NCBI RefSeq assembly: GCF_016908635.1
Contig: NZ_JAFBEG010000013.1
Location: 1 to 64,000, forward strand
DNA: 64,000 bases
Direction of reading: 5' to 3'
Source: Sporohalobacter salinus
Lineage (GTDB): Bacteria; Bacillota; Halanaerobiia; Halobacteroidales; Acetohalobiaceae
Notes under the pieces: model-generated
Databases searched by the model: none
Seen by the model: the letters and a program-made list of their open reading frames with translations, nothing else
What the model was told of the DNA's origin: nothing
Program-made: the position numbers and the translations under genes
Part shown: positions 1-11,104 of the stretch, one piece after another
Numbering within the stretch: position 1 is the first letter of the stretch
How the letters are laid out: each line of letters starts with the position of its first letter

Positions 1-41
1 CTTTAGCAGAAAAGCCGTTACTTTTTCAAGCGACAATAAAT

Positions 42-70
42 ATAATAACATCAAATTTGATTTTTGTCAA
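42..70 (-). promoter_or_regulatory. Strong leftward sigma-A promoter (second of a tandem pair)
   Basis: Read on the minus strand, a perfect -35 TTGACA (65-70) is followed after exactly 17 bases by TATTAT (42-47). It points out of the left end of the window, away from gyrA. Together with the promoter at 117-145 it forms a tandem pair. In Bacillus subtilis the gene after gyrA is an rRNA operon (rrnO), so I infer these drive an rRNA operon just outside the window. Confidence 0.7.
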
Positions 71-116
71 GAGAAAAATGAATTAATTTGTCAGCTGTTT
101 TGAGGCGACAGCTAAT

Positions 117-145
117 AATCTATCATCTATATCTCTTTTTGTCAA
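117..145 (-). promoter_or_regulatory. Leftward sigma-A promoter (first of a tandem pair)
   Basis: On the minus strand, TTGACA (140-145) is followed after 17 bases by TAGATT (117-122). The -35 lies 75 bases upstream of the -35 of the next promoter, and both share TTGACAAAAA. A related TGTCGC motif follows each -10. Tandem promoters with similar initiation regions are typical of rRNA operons. Confidence 0.6.
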
Positions 146-155
146 GGATAAATTA

Positions 156-205
156 AAGTAAATCAATGTATTTATATTACATAGTGATAATACATTGATT
201 TACTT
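156..205 (-). terminator. Long inverted repeat, probable gyrA terminator
   Basis: Perfect 15-base arms (AAGTAAATCAATGTA at 156-170 and its complement at 191-205) begin 11 bases after the gyrA stop codon. The 20-base spacer contains a smaller inverted repeat (TATTA/TAATA), so the hairpin can extend. Read on the minus strand it is followed by TTTAATTT, a weak U tract. It separates gyrA from the promoter pair to its left. Confidence 0.6.
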
Positions 206-216
206 AATTCATTTAA

Positions 217-2649
217 TTATTCCTCTTCTTCATTTTCGATATGAGCTAAGGAAACTACTTGATCTCCTTCAGCTAAATTCATAAGATTAACTCCTTGTGT
301 ATTTCGACCTGTAGATGATATTTCGGATACCGAAATTCTAATAACTATTCCCTCTTTAGAAATCAACATTACTTCGTCATCTTCTTCTACTATTTTTAAA
401 GCAGTTAATTTACCATTCTTATCTGTTCTTTTTATAGTAAGTAATCCTTTACCCGCTCTACTTTGACGACGATATTTATTTACTGAAGTTTGTTTACCAT
501 AACCTTTGTCTGTAACTACTAATAATTGTCCGCCTTCTTCAATAATGTCTGCTCCTATTACTTCATCTTGAAGAGTTAAATCTATTCCTTTTACTCCTTT
601 AGCTGTTCTTCCCATACTTCTAACCTCTGATTCATCAAATCTAATTGCTAATCCTAACTTGGTTCCTAGAATAATATCTTTATGACCAGTAGTTAGTTTA
701 ACATCAATTAATTCATCATTTTGCTGTAAATCAAGGGCTATTAGTCCAGTATAATTTGTATTGAACTCATTTAAGTCTGTTCTCTTGACTATTCCCTGTT
801 TAGTAGCCATTAATAAATAATTATCTGATTCGAAGTCTTCAATAGGAATTACAGCAGTAATCTTCTCTTCAGGTTCCATATCCAATAAATTAATAATCGC
901 TGTTCCTTTAGCCTGTCGGCTTGCCTCAGGAATTTGGTAACCTTTCAAGCGATAAACTCTTCCTTGATTAGTGAAAAATAATAGATAATTATGAGTAGAA
1001 GTAGTATATAATTGTTCTACAGAATCTTCAGTATCTGTATTTATGCCAATTACTCCTCTGCCACCACGATGTTGACTTCTATAGGTATCTAATGGAATAC
1101 GTTTAATATAATCATTGTTAGTAATAGTTATTACTATTTCTTCTTCTTCAATTAAATCTTCAAGTGCTAAATCTATCTCTTGATCAACTATCTTTGTTCT
1201 TCTTTCATCTTTATATTTTTTCTTTAACTCAAGAACTTCATCCTTGATAATCCCTAATAATTTTTCTTCACTAGCCAAAATTGACTTCAAATATTCAATC
1301 TCTTTAATTAGTTTTTGGTATTCGGATTCAATCTTTTCTATTTCTAATCCAGTTAACCGCTGTAACCGCATCTTTAAGATAGCTTCAGCCTGTTTATCTG
1401 ATAGATCAAAGTTATTAATTAATCTTTCTTTTGCTATATCTTTACTTTCAGAACTGCGAATTTTCTTTACTACAGCATCTATATTATTAAATGCAATCTT
1501 TAAACCTTCTAGAATATGAACCCGCGCTTCAGCTTTGTCAAGCTTATACTTAGTTCTACGCGTTACTACTTCTTTTTGATGTTCAAGATAATGTTGTAGC
1601 ACCTCTTTGAGGCTGAGTACTTCAGGTTCACCATTAACTAAGGCTAACATAATAATTCCAAAGGTTCTTTGTAGCTGAGTATGTTTAAATAATTTATTCA
1701 AAACTATCTTAGCATTAGCACTTCTTTTTAAGTCAATTACTACTCTCATTCCATTTCGATCAGATTCATCTCTTAGATCAGAAATTCCTTCTACTTCTCC
1801 ATCTCTAACTAAATCAGCTATCTTTTCTACTAATTTAGCTTTATTTACTTGATAAGGCAACTCATTTACAATAATTCGCTCTCTATTATTACCCAATTCT
1901 TCAACTTCGCTCTTAGCCCTAACCTTGACTTTACCTTTTCCAGTTTCAAAGGCTTTTTTGATTCCCTTTCGCCCCATAATTAGACCGCCTGTAGGAAAAT
2001 CAGGCCCTTTAATTATTTTCATTAAATCTATAATATCAAGTTCAGGATTATCTATCATAGCAATTAATCCATCAATAACTTCAGTTAAATTATGAGGAGG
2101 AATGTTAGTCGACATTCCAACAGCAATCCCAGAAGATCCATTAATTAATAAATTCGGCAATCTAGCTGGGAGAACCTCTGGTTCTTTAAGTGTATCATCA
2201 AAGTTAGATTTAAAATCAACTGTATCCTTATTTATATCCGATAATAATTTTGTTGATAATTTGGACATTCTAGCCTCGGTATATCGCATAGCTGCAGCAG
2301 AATCGCCATCTACAGAACCAAAATTACCATGGCCATCTACTAGCATATAACGATAAGAAAAATCCTGTGCCATTCTAACCATAGTATCATATACAGCTGT
2401 ATCACCATGAGGATGATACTTACCTAAAACTTCTCCAACTATTCTAGCTGACTTTTTATGTGACTTATTAGGAGTAATACCTAGTTGATGCATTGCATAT
2501 AAAATACGGCGATGAACAGGTTTCAATCCATCTCTGACATCCGGCAAAGCTCTTCCAGCTATAACACTCATTGCATAATCCATATATGCATCTTTCATTT
2601 CATTTTCAATATTAACAGATGTCACTTCCTGCTTCTTTAATTCCGGCAT
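217..2649 (-). CDS. gyrA: DNA gyrase subunit A
   Basis: GyrA is the breakage-reunion subunit of DNA gyrase, which introduces negative supercoils using ATP hydrolysed by GyrB. The 810-residue product has the expected family length. The N-terminal winged-helix/tower region carries the active-site tyrosine in the context [10 protein letters not shown] (Tyr123), and the quinolone-contact region reads HPHGDT (Thr84 where E. coli has Ser83). The C-terminal beta-pinwheel has a GyrA box variant, QHRGGRG. I chose ATG at 2649 because AGGAGG precedes it at good spacing; an upstream TTG at 2667 would contain that site. It follows gyrB by 32 bases in the origin-proximal minus-strand cluster. Confidence 0.98.
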   Translation of the reverse strand: MPELKKQEVTSVNIENEMKDAYMDYAMSVIAGRALPDVRDGLKPVHRRILYAMHQLGITPNKSHKKSARIVGEVLGKYHPHGDTAVYDTMVRMAQDFSYRYMLVDGHGNFGSVDGDSAAAMRYTEARMSKLSTKLLSDINKDTVDFKSNFDDTLKEPEVLPARLPNLLINGSSGIAVGMSTNIPPHNLTEVIDGLIAMIDNPELDIIDLMKIIKGPDFPTGGLIMGRKGIKKAFETGKGKVKVRAKSEVEELGNNRERIIVNELPYQVNKAKLVEKIADLVRDGEVEGISDLRDESDRNGMRVVIDLKRSANAKIVLNKLFKHTQLQRTFGIIMLALVNGEPEVLSLKEVLQHYLEHQKEVVTRRTKYKLDKAEARVHILEGLKIAFNNIDAVVKKIRSSESKDIAKERLINNFDLSDKQAEAILKMRLQRLTGLEIEKIESEYQKLIKEIEYLKSILASEEKLLGIIKDEVLELKKKYKDERRTKIVDQEIDLALEDLIEEEEIVITITNNDYIKRIPLDTYRSQHRGGRGVIGINTDTEDSVEQLYTTSTHNYLLFFTNQGRVYRLKGYQIPEASRQAKGTAIINLLDMEPEEKITAVIPIEDFESDNYLLMATKQGIVKRTDLNEFNTNYTGLIALDLQQNDELIDVKLTTGHKDIILGTKLGLAIRFDESEVRSMGRTAKGVKGIDLTLQDEVIGADIIEEGGQLLVVTDKGYGKQTSVNKYRRQSRAGKGLLTIKRTDKNGKLTALKIVEEDDEVMLISKEGIVIRISVSEISSTGRNTQGVNLMNLAEGDQVVSLAHIENEEEE

Positions 2650-2681
2650 AATCTTCCCTCCTATCAATTCAATCTAAAAAC

Positions 2682-4649
<1,968 letters not shown>

Positions 4650-4907
4650 CTAATGATCACGGTCTAAGCGATTAACATAATTCATTCGTTTTCTCAATGT
4701 CTTTGATGATATATTGGAATAATAAATAGTTTCATCAGTTAAGACAAAAGATTTAGGTTCTCCCTTAGCAAAATTTTTAATAAAACCTTCTTCTTTAGCA
4801 ACTTTTAAAAATTCTCGGGTAATTTCTGAATCAGTCGATTCAATATCAGCTATCATCACTACATCCTTAGTAGGAATCATATAATCATTACCTAAATGTA
4901 ACAACAT
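4650..4907 (-). CDS. remB: RemB/YaaB-like small protein
   Basis: This 85-residue protein begins MLLHLGNDYMIPTKDVVMI and ends in a basic stretch (SSKTLRKRMNYVNRLD). Length, motif style and position between recF and gyrB match B. subtilis YaaB (RemB), a regulator of extracellular matrix genes in that species. Its biochemical role is less well defined than that of RemA. A strong GAGGAGG site precedes the ATG. It probably belongs to the dnaA-gyrA transcript. Assignment rests on similarity of motifs and on synteny; its function here is inferred. Confidence 0.8.
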   Translation of the reverse strand: MLLHLGNDYMIPTKDVVMIADIESTDSEITREFLKVAKEEGFIKNFAKGEPKSFVLTDETIYYSNISSKTLRKRMNYVNRLDRDH

Positions 4908-4922
4908 TCCAGATGTCCTCCT

Positions 4923-5801
4923 CTATAACTGGTCATAAACTTGAATATAATTCTTGCCAATAACTTTTTTAATGATGTTTCTACTCAAATTGTCAGGTTG
5001 AATTCTCTTTTTTAACATAACATAATTCTGAATTAGAACTCTAACCTCTTGGGTAGATCTACCATTATTTTTATCTTTCATTGCTTGTGGAATTCTTTCT
5101 TTTATGTCTTGCCAGAAATCAGTTAGTAATTCCTCCCTAATACGATTATAATCTGAATACGAAAAACTAGGAAAGAAATCAATAATTTCTTCGTAAGTCA
5201 ACCAAGGATTTTCTATCAATAGATTCTCTATTTTACTAAAATTCTTCCTACTCTTTAACTGACATATTATACAATTTTTTGCTTCTTTAGGATGAAAAGC
5301 AGAACAGTAATCACATCTTACCCAACCTTCTTTCTCCTTCCATTTATTTAATTTTTTATTCTTTACTAAAATAGAATAAAGTTTTTGCTTTAACTCTTCA
5401 TCCGATACTGGTCTTAACTTATCTTCTACTTCATTCACTTCTTCTAAAGTTAATTCTATTTCACTTAAATCAAATGAATCTTCAAATTTGTGATTTCTTG
5501 TTGAATTTGAATTAATAGAACCAAGTTTAAATCTAATATCCTCAACCATTTTTTGATCTAAGTGTTGATTTAAACGAGAAATTAAATCTTCTTTTAAAAA
5601 AAGTAATTGGTGCGCCCAGGTAGAATTGTCAACCGTTACAAACAAAGTCCCTTGATTAATATAACTAGCTTTAGTATGCTTCTTTACTTTATCTCCAATA
5701 ACTTTTGGCCAAATATTTAATACCTGTTGTTCTTTAATTTTATGACTTAAACTTAAATCCTGTAAGGTCTTTTCTAAGACTCTATTAATGGGTTTAACCA
5801 T
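4923..5801 (-). CDS. DUF721 (DciA-like) protein with zinc ribbon
   Basis: The N-terminal ~95 residues (VLEKTLQDLSLSHKIKEQQVLNIWPKVIGD, then TLFVTVDNSTWAHQLLFLK) match the DUF721 family. DciA, the helicase operator of bacteria lacking DnaC/DnaI loaders, belongs to this family. An acidic linker follows, then a four-cysteine zinc ribbon (WVRCDYC...NCIIC, residues ~160-182) and a further ~100-residue basic region I do not recognise. At 292 residues it is much longer than a minimal DUF721 protein. Its start overlaps the end of recF by 8 bases, so the two are translationally coupled. A replicative helicase loading or repair role is inferred from family and neighbours. Confidence 0.75.
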   Translation of the reverse strand: MVKPINRVLEKTLQDLSLSHKIKEQQVLNIWPKVIGDKVKKHTKASYINQGTLFVTVDNSTWAHQLLFLKEDLISRLNQHLDQKMVEDIRFKLGSINSNSTRNHKFEDSFDLSEIELTLEEVNEVEDKLRPVSDEELKQKLYSILVKNKKLNKWKEKEGWVRCDYCSAFHPKEAKNCIICQLKSRKNFSKIENLLIENPWLTYEEIIDFFPSFSYSDYNRIREELLTDFWQDIKERIPQAMKDKNNGRSTQEVRVLIQNYVMLKKRIQPDNLSRNIIKKVIGKNYIQVYDQL

Positions 5802-6918
5802 TATATGTGGTCTCCATGACCTTACCTCCTTTAACTTGATAAATATTTTTGTTTTCCTCTAATTTATGTAATTTATTTATTTCAGTACTAGTTATAAAAG
5901 TTTGTATTTTATTTTCAATTACTTTTAATAAATATCTTTGTCTACTACTATCCAGCTCTGAGAAAACATCATCTAACAATAAAATAGGATATTCACCTAT
6001 TTCTGATTTCATAAATTCCAATTCAGCCAATTTCAAAGCTAAAGCTGCAGTTCTTTGTTGTCCTTGCGAACCAAATTTTCTAATATTTATATCATTTACT
6101 TTAAATAAAATATCATCTCGATGAGGACCAAATAGGCTAACTCCACGTTGAATTTCTTTTTGTTGATTAGTTTTTAATTTTTCTGTAAAGATTGACTTAA
6201 TTTTTTCTACAGTAGTATCGTCTTTACTTAAATCTAATGATGATTGATAAGATAGATCTAGTGTTTCCAAACCATCAGTGATTTTACGATGCATTAATCG
6301 AGCTAAAATACTCAATTTATCTAAAGCATTTAATCGCTTAGTAATTATCTTACTCCCTAAATTAATCAATTGCTGATTCCAAACTACCAACATATCTTTA
6401 GAACTTTTGCCTTCTCTAATTTCTTTTAATAAATTATTACGTTGTCTTATTATTTTTCTATATTCTTGTAAGTTATGATAATAATAAGAATTAATTTGGG
6501 AAATTTCTAAATTGATAAATTTTCTTCGTTTACTCGGACTTCCCTTAACTAATTTTAAATCTTCAGGCGAAAAGATAATAGAATTAATATAGCCTAATAA
6601 ATCTTCTAATTTCTTTAATTTATTATCGTTAATTTTTACTTCTTTTTTTCTATTTTTAAATAAAAGTTCAATTTCAAATTCTTGTTCTTTTTTATTTACA
6701 AGACTGCTAATATAGAAACTATCTTGTTGCCAATTTACCATCTCAGATGTAACATTAGTTCGATGTGAATCTCCTGTACTTAATAAGTATATAGCTTCTA
6801 AAATGTTAGTTTTCCCCTGAGCATTATTTCCAATAAATATATTTAGATTTCTATTTAATTTAAGTTCCAAGGTATGATAATTTCTGAAATTCTTCAAAAA
6901 AAGATTGGTAAGATACAA
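5794..6918 (-). CDS. recF: DNA replication and repair protein RecF
   Basis: RecF is an SMC/ABC-like ATPase that, with RecO and RecR, loads RecA at single-strand gaps. The 374-residue protein starts MYLTNLFLKNFRNY and has the Walker A motif GNNAQGKTN near residue 31. An ABC-type signature region follows (FGSQGQQRTAALALKLAE), and then the Walker B motif ILLLDDVFSELD near residue 316. Length is typical for the family. It lies between the S4-domain gene and the DUF721 gene, overlapping the latter by 8 bases, in the conserved dnaA-dnaN-recF order of Bacillota. Confidence 0.96.
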   Translation of the reverse strand: MYLTNLFLKNFRNYHTLELKLNRNLNIFIGNNAQGKTNILEAIYLLSTGDSHRTNVTSEMVNWQQDSFYISSLVNKKEQEFEIELLFKNRKKEVKINDNKLKKLEDLLGYINSIIFSPEDLKLVKGSPSKRRKFINLEISQINSYYYHNLQEYRKIIRQRNNLLKEIREGKSSKDMLVVWNQQLINLGSKIITKRLNALDKLSILARLMHRKITDGLETLDLSYQSSLDLSKDDTTVEKIKSIFTEKLKTNQQKEIQRGVSLFGPHRDDILFKVNDINIRKFGSQGQQRTAALALKLAELEFMKSEIGEYPILLLDDVFSELDSSRQRYLLKVIENKIQTFITSTEINKLHKLEENKNIYQVKGGKVMETTYNG

Positions 6919-6941
6919 ATTACTTTATCACTCCTTACCAA

Positions 6942-7154
6942 TTATTGGCTTATGAGTTTATATTCTTCTTTTCCTATTGTAATTATATCACCTGGATATA
7001 AAGTAAAGCTACGTCTTTTTTCTATTTCACCATTAACCATTACTTTTCCTTTTTTTATAAGTAATTTAGCTTCGCCTCCAGTTGAAACAATATTTCCCCA
7101 CTTCAAAAACTGACTCAAATTAATGCTTTCGGTATTAATTTTAATTTTTTCCAC
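6942..7154 (-). CDS. yaaA: S4-domain RNA-binding protein (YaaA/YlmH type)
   Basis: The 70-residue protein is essentially a single S4 RNA-binding fold: SINLSQFLKWGNIVSTGGEAK, then IKKGKVMVNGE, then a loop ending LYPGDIITI. The same small S4 gene lies between dnaN and recF in B. subtilis (yaaA), where it has been linked to late 50S ribosome assembly. Position and length match exactly. It sits 10 bases after dnaN and is presumably co-transcribed with it. The precise RNA target cannot be told from sequence. Confidence 0.88.
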   Translation of the reverse strand: MEKIKINTESINLSQFLKWGNIVSTGGEAKLLIKKGKVMVNGEIEKRRSFTLYPGDIITIGKEEYKLISQ

Positions 7155-7164
7155 TTTATCCCTC

Positions 7165-8262
7165 CTAAGTTGATCTAACTGGCATAATTACATGAATATA
7201 ATTGTCATTGTCTACTTCTTTAATTACTCCAGGACTTAATTCACCAGATAATTCAATTAATATTTCTTCTTCATCTATTACTTTTAAAACGTCAATTAGA
7301 TAATTAGCATTAAAAGCTATTTCAGTGTTGTCACCTTGTTGTGAAGTACTTAATTCTTCATATGCCTGTCCAACCTCTGGAGCATTAGATTCTATTATTA
7401 ACTTATTATCATGAAACTTTGTCTTAATTATATTAGAATTATTTCTAGCAACTAATGCTGCTCTTTTAGCAGAATTAAGTAATTTTTTTCTTTCTAATTT
7501 AACTTCAGTTTCATGATTATTAGGAATTACTTGTTTATAATTTGGAAACTGTCCTTCTATTAAACGAGATATAATGACAATTCCTGAAAACTCAAATAGA
7601 ATTTGGTTATCAGCAATTAAAAGTCTAATATCATCTTCTGAAGTTAATAACTTACTTAATTCATCTAATGTTTTACTAGGGATAATTATTTCTTGTTTTT
7701 CTAAATCATTCTCTAATTCTAGCTGAGTATAAGCTAATCGATAAGAATCAGTAGCAACTAACTTTAAATTTTTATTATCTATAGATAGTAATCCTCCAGT
7801 TAAAAATGGTCTACTTTCATCATCTGAGGTAGCAAATTTAATTCGGTCGATCATTTTTTGAAATGTTTCTTGAGATAAGTTATATTCAGTATCTGAATTA
7901 ACTTCCGGTAACAATGGATATTCATCAGCTGGAGAGCCATGAATTTTAAATTCAGATGATCCACAAGAAATTTCTACTTTATTATCTTCTTTCAATTCTA
8001 AATTTAATTCTTTGTTTGGAAGTTCTCTAATAATATTAGCTAAATAATTAGCAGGTAATACAATAGAGCCATCTTTTATAATATTTGCATTTACTTTGCA
8101 TTCTATTCCTAATTCTAAATCTGTACCAACTAATTTAAGTTCTTCCTCTTGGGTTTTAATTAAAATACCAGATAAAATAGGTAAAGTACTTTTAGAGGAA
8201 ATAGCTTTTCTAACAGTTTGAATGCCATCATAAAAATCATTTTTGTCAATCTTTATTTGCAT
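7165..8262 (-). CDS. dnaN: DNA polymerase III beta subunit (sliding clamp)
   Basis: The beta clamp forms a ring-shaped dimer around DNA that tethers polymerase III and other replication proteins. The 365-residue product has the three-domain clamp layout. Recognisable motifs are KSTLPILSGILI (domain 1), PLLPEVNSDTEYNL and PFLTGGLLSID (domain 2), and a C terminus ending YIHVIMPVRST, the hydrophobic-pocket side of domain 3. Length is normal. AGGAGG-like sequence precedes the ATG at 8262. The gap between it and dnaA contains the predicted unwinding region of the origin. Confidence 0.97.
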   Translation of the reverse strand: MQIKIDKNDFYDGIQTVRKAISSKSTLPILSGILIKTQEEELKLVGTDLELGIECKVNANIIKDGSIVLPANYLANIIRELPNKELNLELKEDNKVEISCGSSEFKIHGSPADEYPLLPEVNSDTEYNLSQETFQKMIDRIKFATSDDESRPFLTGGLLSIDNKNLKLVATDSYRLAYTQLELENDLEKQEIIIPSKTLDELSKLLTSEDDIRLLIADNQILFEFSGIVIISRLIEGQFPNYKQVIPNNHETEVKLERKKLLNSAKRAALVARNNSNIIKTKFHDNKLIIESNAPEVGQAYEELSTSQQGDNTEIAFNANYLIDVLKVIDEEEILIELSGELSPGVIKEVDNDNYIHVIMPVRST

Positions 8263-8529
8263 ATAAAGACCTCCTTGAATTTAGTTATTAACAATTAGTT
8301 ATTATTTTATTAACTCTTATATATATAAAAGAACTAGTAATAGTAGTAATAGTAGTTGTGGATTTGTGGAAAAGTGTCTAAACCTATTGGCATTAATATT
8401 ATCCACATGTTAATAAGTTGTTGTTAAATAGACAAAGGTTATCCACATATGAACAACTTGACATAGTTTTTTCAATTGTCCACAATTGATGAACAAGTTA
8501 TTAGTATGGTTATGAACATGCTTCAAAGC
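8263..8529. other. oriC: oriC, dnaA-dnaN side: DnaA boxes and AT-rich unwinding region
   Basis: This gap holds two perfect DnaA boxes, TTATCCACA at 8399-8407 and 8439-8447. A one-mismatch box (TTGTCCACA) lies at 8476-8484, with weaker copies at 8357-8365 and 8365-8373 on the other strand. Next to the weaker pair is a run of DnaA-trios (8335-8355), followed by the AT-rich TTATATATATAAAAG (8317-8331). The boxes-trios-AT-rich order is that of the B. subtilis basal unwinding system, so I place strand opening here. Confidence 0.85.
8335..8355 (+). other. DnaA-trio array
   Basis: Seven consecutive trinucleotides read TAG TAA TAG TAG TAA TAG TAG on the plus strand, immediately followed by the DnaA-box-like TGTGGATTT. 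Read 3' to 5' away from the box they are GAT GAT AAT GAT GAT AAT GAT. This is the known DnaA-trio consensus that guides a DnaA filament onto one strand during origin melting. Confidence 0.85.
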
Positions 8530-9882
8530 TTAATTTTTTATTTTATTTATTAAGGTTTTAATGGTGCTCTTAAATTTCGCATCTTCTTCTTTCTTTTCTT
8601 CAATTTTGTTATAAGCATGTAAAACTGTCGTGTGATCACGTCCACCGAATTCTTCGCCAATTTTTGGTAGAGAAGAATCTGTCAACTCTCTAGCAATATA
8701 CATTGCAACTTGTCTAGGAAAAGCAATTGCCCTTGTTCTTTTTCTTGATTTCATATCTTCTATTTCAAGATTATAGTGATTAGTCACTATTTGTTGAATT
8801 AATTTAATGTTTATTTCTTTTGTTTCTGTGGTAGAAATAATATCCTTCAAAGCTTCTTGGGCTAATTCAACTGTAATTTCTTTATTAGTTAGTGAAGAAT
8901 AAGCTACAACTCTAATTAAAGCCCCTTCCAATTCTCTAATGTTAGAATGAATTTGGTTAGCAATATAAACTATAACTTCGTTAGGTACTTCAAGATCTTC
9001 TAAGGTAGCTTTTTTACGCAAAATAGCAATTCTAGTTTCTAGATCAGGTTCTTGAATGTCAGTGATCAAGCCCCATTCAAATCGTGATCTTAAACGTTCT
9101 TCCAAAGTTGGGATTTCTTTGGGAGGTCGATCACTTGAAATTATTATCTGCTTATTTGCTTCATGTAGAGCGTTGAAGGTATGAAAGAATTCTTCTTGTG
9201 TACGTTCTTTTCCCGCCAAAAATTGAATATCATCTATCAAGAGAATATCAATGTTTCTATATTTATTTCTAAAGTTGACGGTATTGTCATCTCTAATTGA
9301 ATTAATTAATTCGTTAGTAAATTTCTCTGAAGTAACATAAACAACTTTAAGATCAGAATTATGTTTGAGAATATAGTGTCCAATGGCATGCATTAAGTGT
9401 GTCTTTCCTAATCCCACATCTCCATAAATGAAAAGTGGGTTATATGCTTTAGCTGGTGCTTCAGCTACAGCTAAAGATGCAGCATGAGCAAATCGATTAC
9501 TACTACCAATAACAAATGTATCAAAGGTATATTTAGGATTTAGAGAAGCTGGATTATCATCTTCATCATTTTCATTATTATCAGTTTTTTTATTTTGTTT
9601 TTCTTTATTAACTAATTCTTCTTCTTTATCATTAGGAATTGCAAATTTTATATTGACTTCTTTTTCAAGCAATTGACTGATTGTTTCTTTAATTAGGTTA
9701 GAATATCTAGTTTCTAACCAGTCTTTAGAAAAATCATTAGGAACTTCAATTATAGCATAATCATCTTCAATAGATATTAATTTAGTGGATTTAAGCCAAG
9801 TTTTAAAACTGGGCTTGCTTAATTCTGATTTAAATATTTCTAAAGCTTCTTGCCAGATCTCTTTTAAATTTCTATTTTCCAT
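8530..9882 (-). CDS. dnaA: Chromosomal replication initiator DnaA
   Basis: DnaA binds DnaA boxes, melts the origin and recruits the helicase. The 450-residue protein shows domain I ([24 protein letters not shown]), an acidic linker, and the AAA+ core beginning [19 protein letters not shown]. Walker A is GDVGLGKTH and Walker B is [13 protein letters not shown]. Domain IV has the signature [18 protein letters not shown] chose ATG at 9882, which has AGGAGGT upstream; a longer frame to 9924 starts inside the box region without a ribosome site. DnaA boxes on both sides suggest autoregulation. It is the first gene of the leftward origin cluster. Confidence 0.98.
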   Translation of the reverse strand: MENRNLKEIWQEALEIFKSELSKPSFKTWLKSTKLISIEDDYAIIEVPNDFSKDWLETRYSNLIKETISQLLEKEVNIKFAIPNDKEEELVNKEKQNKKTDNNENDEDDNPASLNPKYTFDTFVIGSSNRFAHAASLAVAEAPAKAYNPLFIYGDVGLGKTHLMHAIGHYILKHNSDLKVVYVTSEKFTNELINSIRDDNTVNFRNKYRNIDILLIDDIQFLAGKERTQEEFFHTFNALHEANKQIIISSDRPPKEIPTLEERLRSRFEWGLITDIQEPDLETRIAILRKKATLEDLEVPNEVIVYIANQIHSNIRELEGALIRVVAYSSLTNKEITVELAQEALKDIISTTETKEINIKLIQQIVTNHYNLEIEDMKSRKRTRAIAFPRQVAMYIARELTDSSLPKIGEEFGGRDHTTVLHAYNKIEEKKEEDAKFKSTIKTLINKIKN

Positions 9883-10380
9883 AGATTTAAACCTCCTGCA
9901 AAGCAATTTAAAAATTGTCCACATATTTTATTATAGTGTTGTGGATAATTAAATTATTGTGAATAAATATGGGCTTTATATTTTTATTTTAACCAAAAAA
10001 ATGAAATATAGTATAAAAAAGGCAAAAAAATATATGTAAATTAGGTTTATCCACAAGGTTATTAACAATTCGTCTCTTTTTGTGGATAGATTTGATAATT
10101 AGGAAAAAAAAATACACAGATATAAGTTATTCACAGACTGTTGATAAATTGTGAATAACTGTTATCTCTGCAAATAAACACATTCAGCTCCATTCTAATT
10201 TTTTATTTGATGCTAACTGAGTATATTAATAATAACAAATTATTCACAGATTATCAACATAATTTTAGTGGAAAACTTCTCTTTTTAGCTAATTTTATTC
10301 ACAATTAGCCATAATTAATATCCACAAGAATTATCCACAGCAATTATTAAGTAAAATTATATTAGTCTTATCATTTTTTA
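9883..10380. other. oriC: oriC, dnaA upstream side: cluster of DnaA boxes
   Basis: No gene is visible in this very AT-rich stretch. It contains eight perfect TTATNCACA boxes: plus strand at 10047-10055, 10127-10135, 10240-10248, 10295-10303 and 10331-10339; minus strand at 9940-9948, 9958-9966 and 10150-10158. One-mismatch copies lie at 9915-9923, 10081-10089 and 10318-10326. With the dnaA-dnaN gap this makes a bipartite origin with dnaA in the middle, as in B. subtilis. rpmH, normally found here, is absent. Confidence 0.9.
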
Positions 10381-10387
10381 ATATATC

Positions 10388-10417
10388 TTGACATGGAGGC
10401 TAGGAATAACCTATAAT
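10388..10417 (+). promoter_or_regulatory. Sigma-A promoter for the rnpA operon
   Basis: TTGACA (10388-10393) and TATAAT (10412-10417), both perfect, are 18 bases apart and lie about 70 bases before the rnpA start. This is the first rightward promoter after the origin and probably drives rnpA-yidD-yidC-jag. Confidence 0.8.
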
Positions 10418-10488
10418 TTATGTAGTACAATATTTTAATTGAGTAAGAATATCTGTTTAATGTATTTGCTTAGGAGGAAACTATTATT

Positions 10489-10845
10489 ATGAATAATAAA
10501 GATGAGTCCTTTCCTAAAAGTGAAAGACTAACAAAGACTCATCAGTTCAAGCGAGTCTATAATCAAGGAAATTCAATTTCTAATAATTTAGTAGTTTTAT
10601 ATACGTTAAAAAGAAGCAGTGGGAATAGGAGAATAGGTTTTTCAGTTAGTAAAAAAGTTGGAAATGCAGTTGTGAGAAATAGAATTAAGAGAATTTTAAA
10701 AGAGATCTATCGGCGTAATAAGAGTGAATTAATTAATAACATAGATTTAGTGTTTATTGCTCGCCAAGGAATTAGTAGTGCTTCCTATCAAGAAATTAAA
10801 AATTCTGTGTTTGATCTTTTTGCAAAAGCTAAAATTATGCAGTAA
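10489..10845 (+). CDS. rnpA: Ribonuclease P protein component
   Basis: RnpA is the protein subunit that helps the RNase P RNA bind precursor tRNA and cut its 5' leader. The 118-residue basic protein contains the family motif RNRIKRILKEIYRRN (residues ~64-78) and FSVSKKVGNAVVRN just before it, and starts with the usual LTKTHQFKRVYNQG region. AGGAGG precedes the ATG. Normally rpmH is directly upstream, but here rnpA follows the origin region itself. yidD begins 18 bases downstream. Confidence 0.95.
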   Translation: MNNKDESFPKSERLTKTHQFKRVYNQGNSISNNLVVLYTLKRSSGNRRIGFSVSKKVGNAVVRNRIKRILKEIYRRNKSELINNIDLVFIARQGISSASYQEIKNSVFDLFAKAKIMQ

Positions 10846-10863
10846 CTATGGGGAGATTAATTT

Positions 10864-11076
10864 ATGTTAACTAGATTATTGTTAATCTTGATTAAATTTT
10901 ATCAAAAGTTTATTTCCCCTTTAAAGTTAGGGAGATGTAGATTTTATCCTACTTGTTCTAATTATGCTTTAGAAGCAATAAGTAAATATGGTTGTTTTAA
11001 GGGTGGTTTGATGTCTATAAAAAGAATTTTATGTTGTCACCCATTTCATTCTGGAGGTTATGATCCAGTAGAGTAA
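10864..11076 (+). CDS. yidD: Membrane protein insertion efficiency factor YidD
   Basis: The 70-residue protein has the conserved YidD core: [31 protein letters not shown], then [17 protein letters not shown]. The cysteines in RCRFYPTCS and ILCCHPF are those of the family. It is thought to assist YidC/Sec-dependent insertion of membrane proteins and acts at the inner face of the membrane. It sits between rnpA and yidC, its classic position, and ends soon before the next ribosome site. Confidence 0.95.
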   Translation: MLTRLLLILIKFYQKFISPLKLGRCRFYPTCSNYALEAISKYGCFKGGLMSIKRILCCHPFHSGGYDPVE

Positions 11077-11104
11077 TATTTAACAAAATTGAGGGGGTTA
11101 TTAA

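Noticed and set aside
2102-2350. Open frames antisense to gyrA and other core genes
   Set aside because: They are shadows of strongly conserved genes, without ribosome sites or recognisable products.
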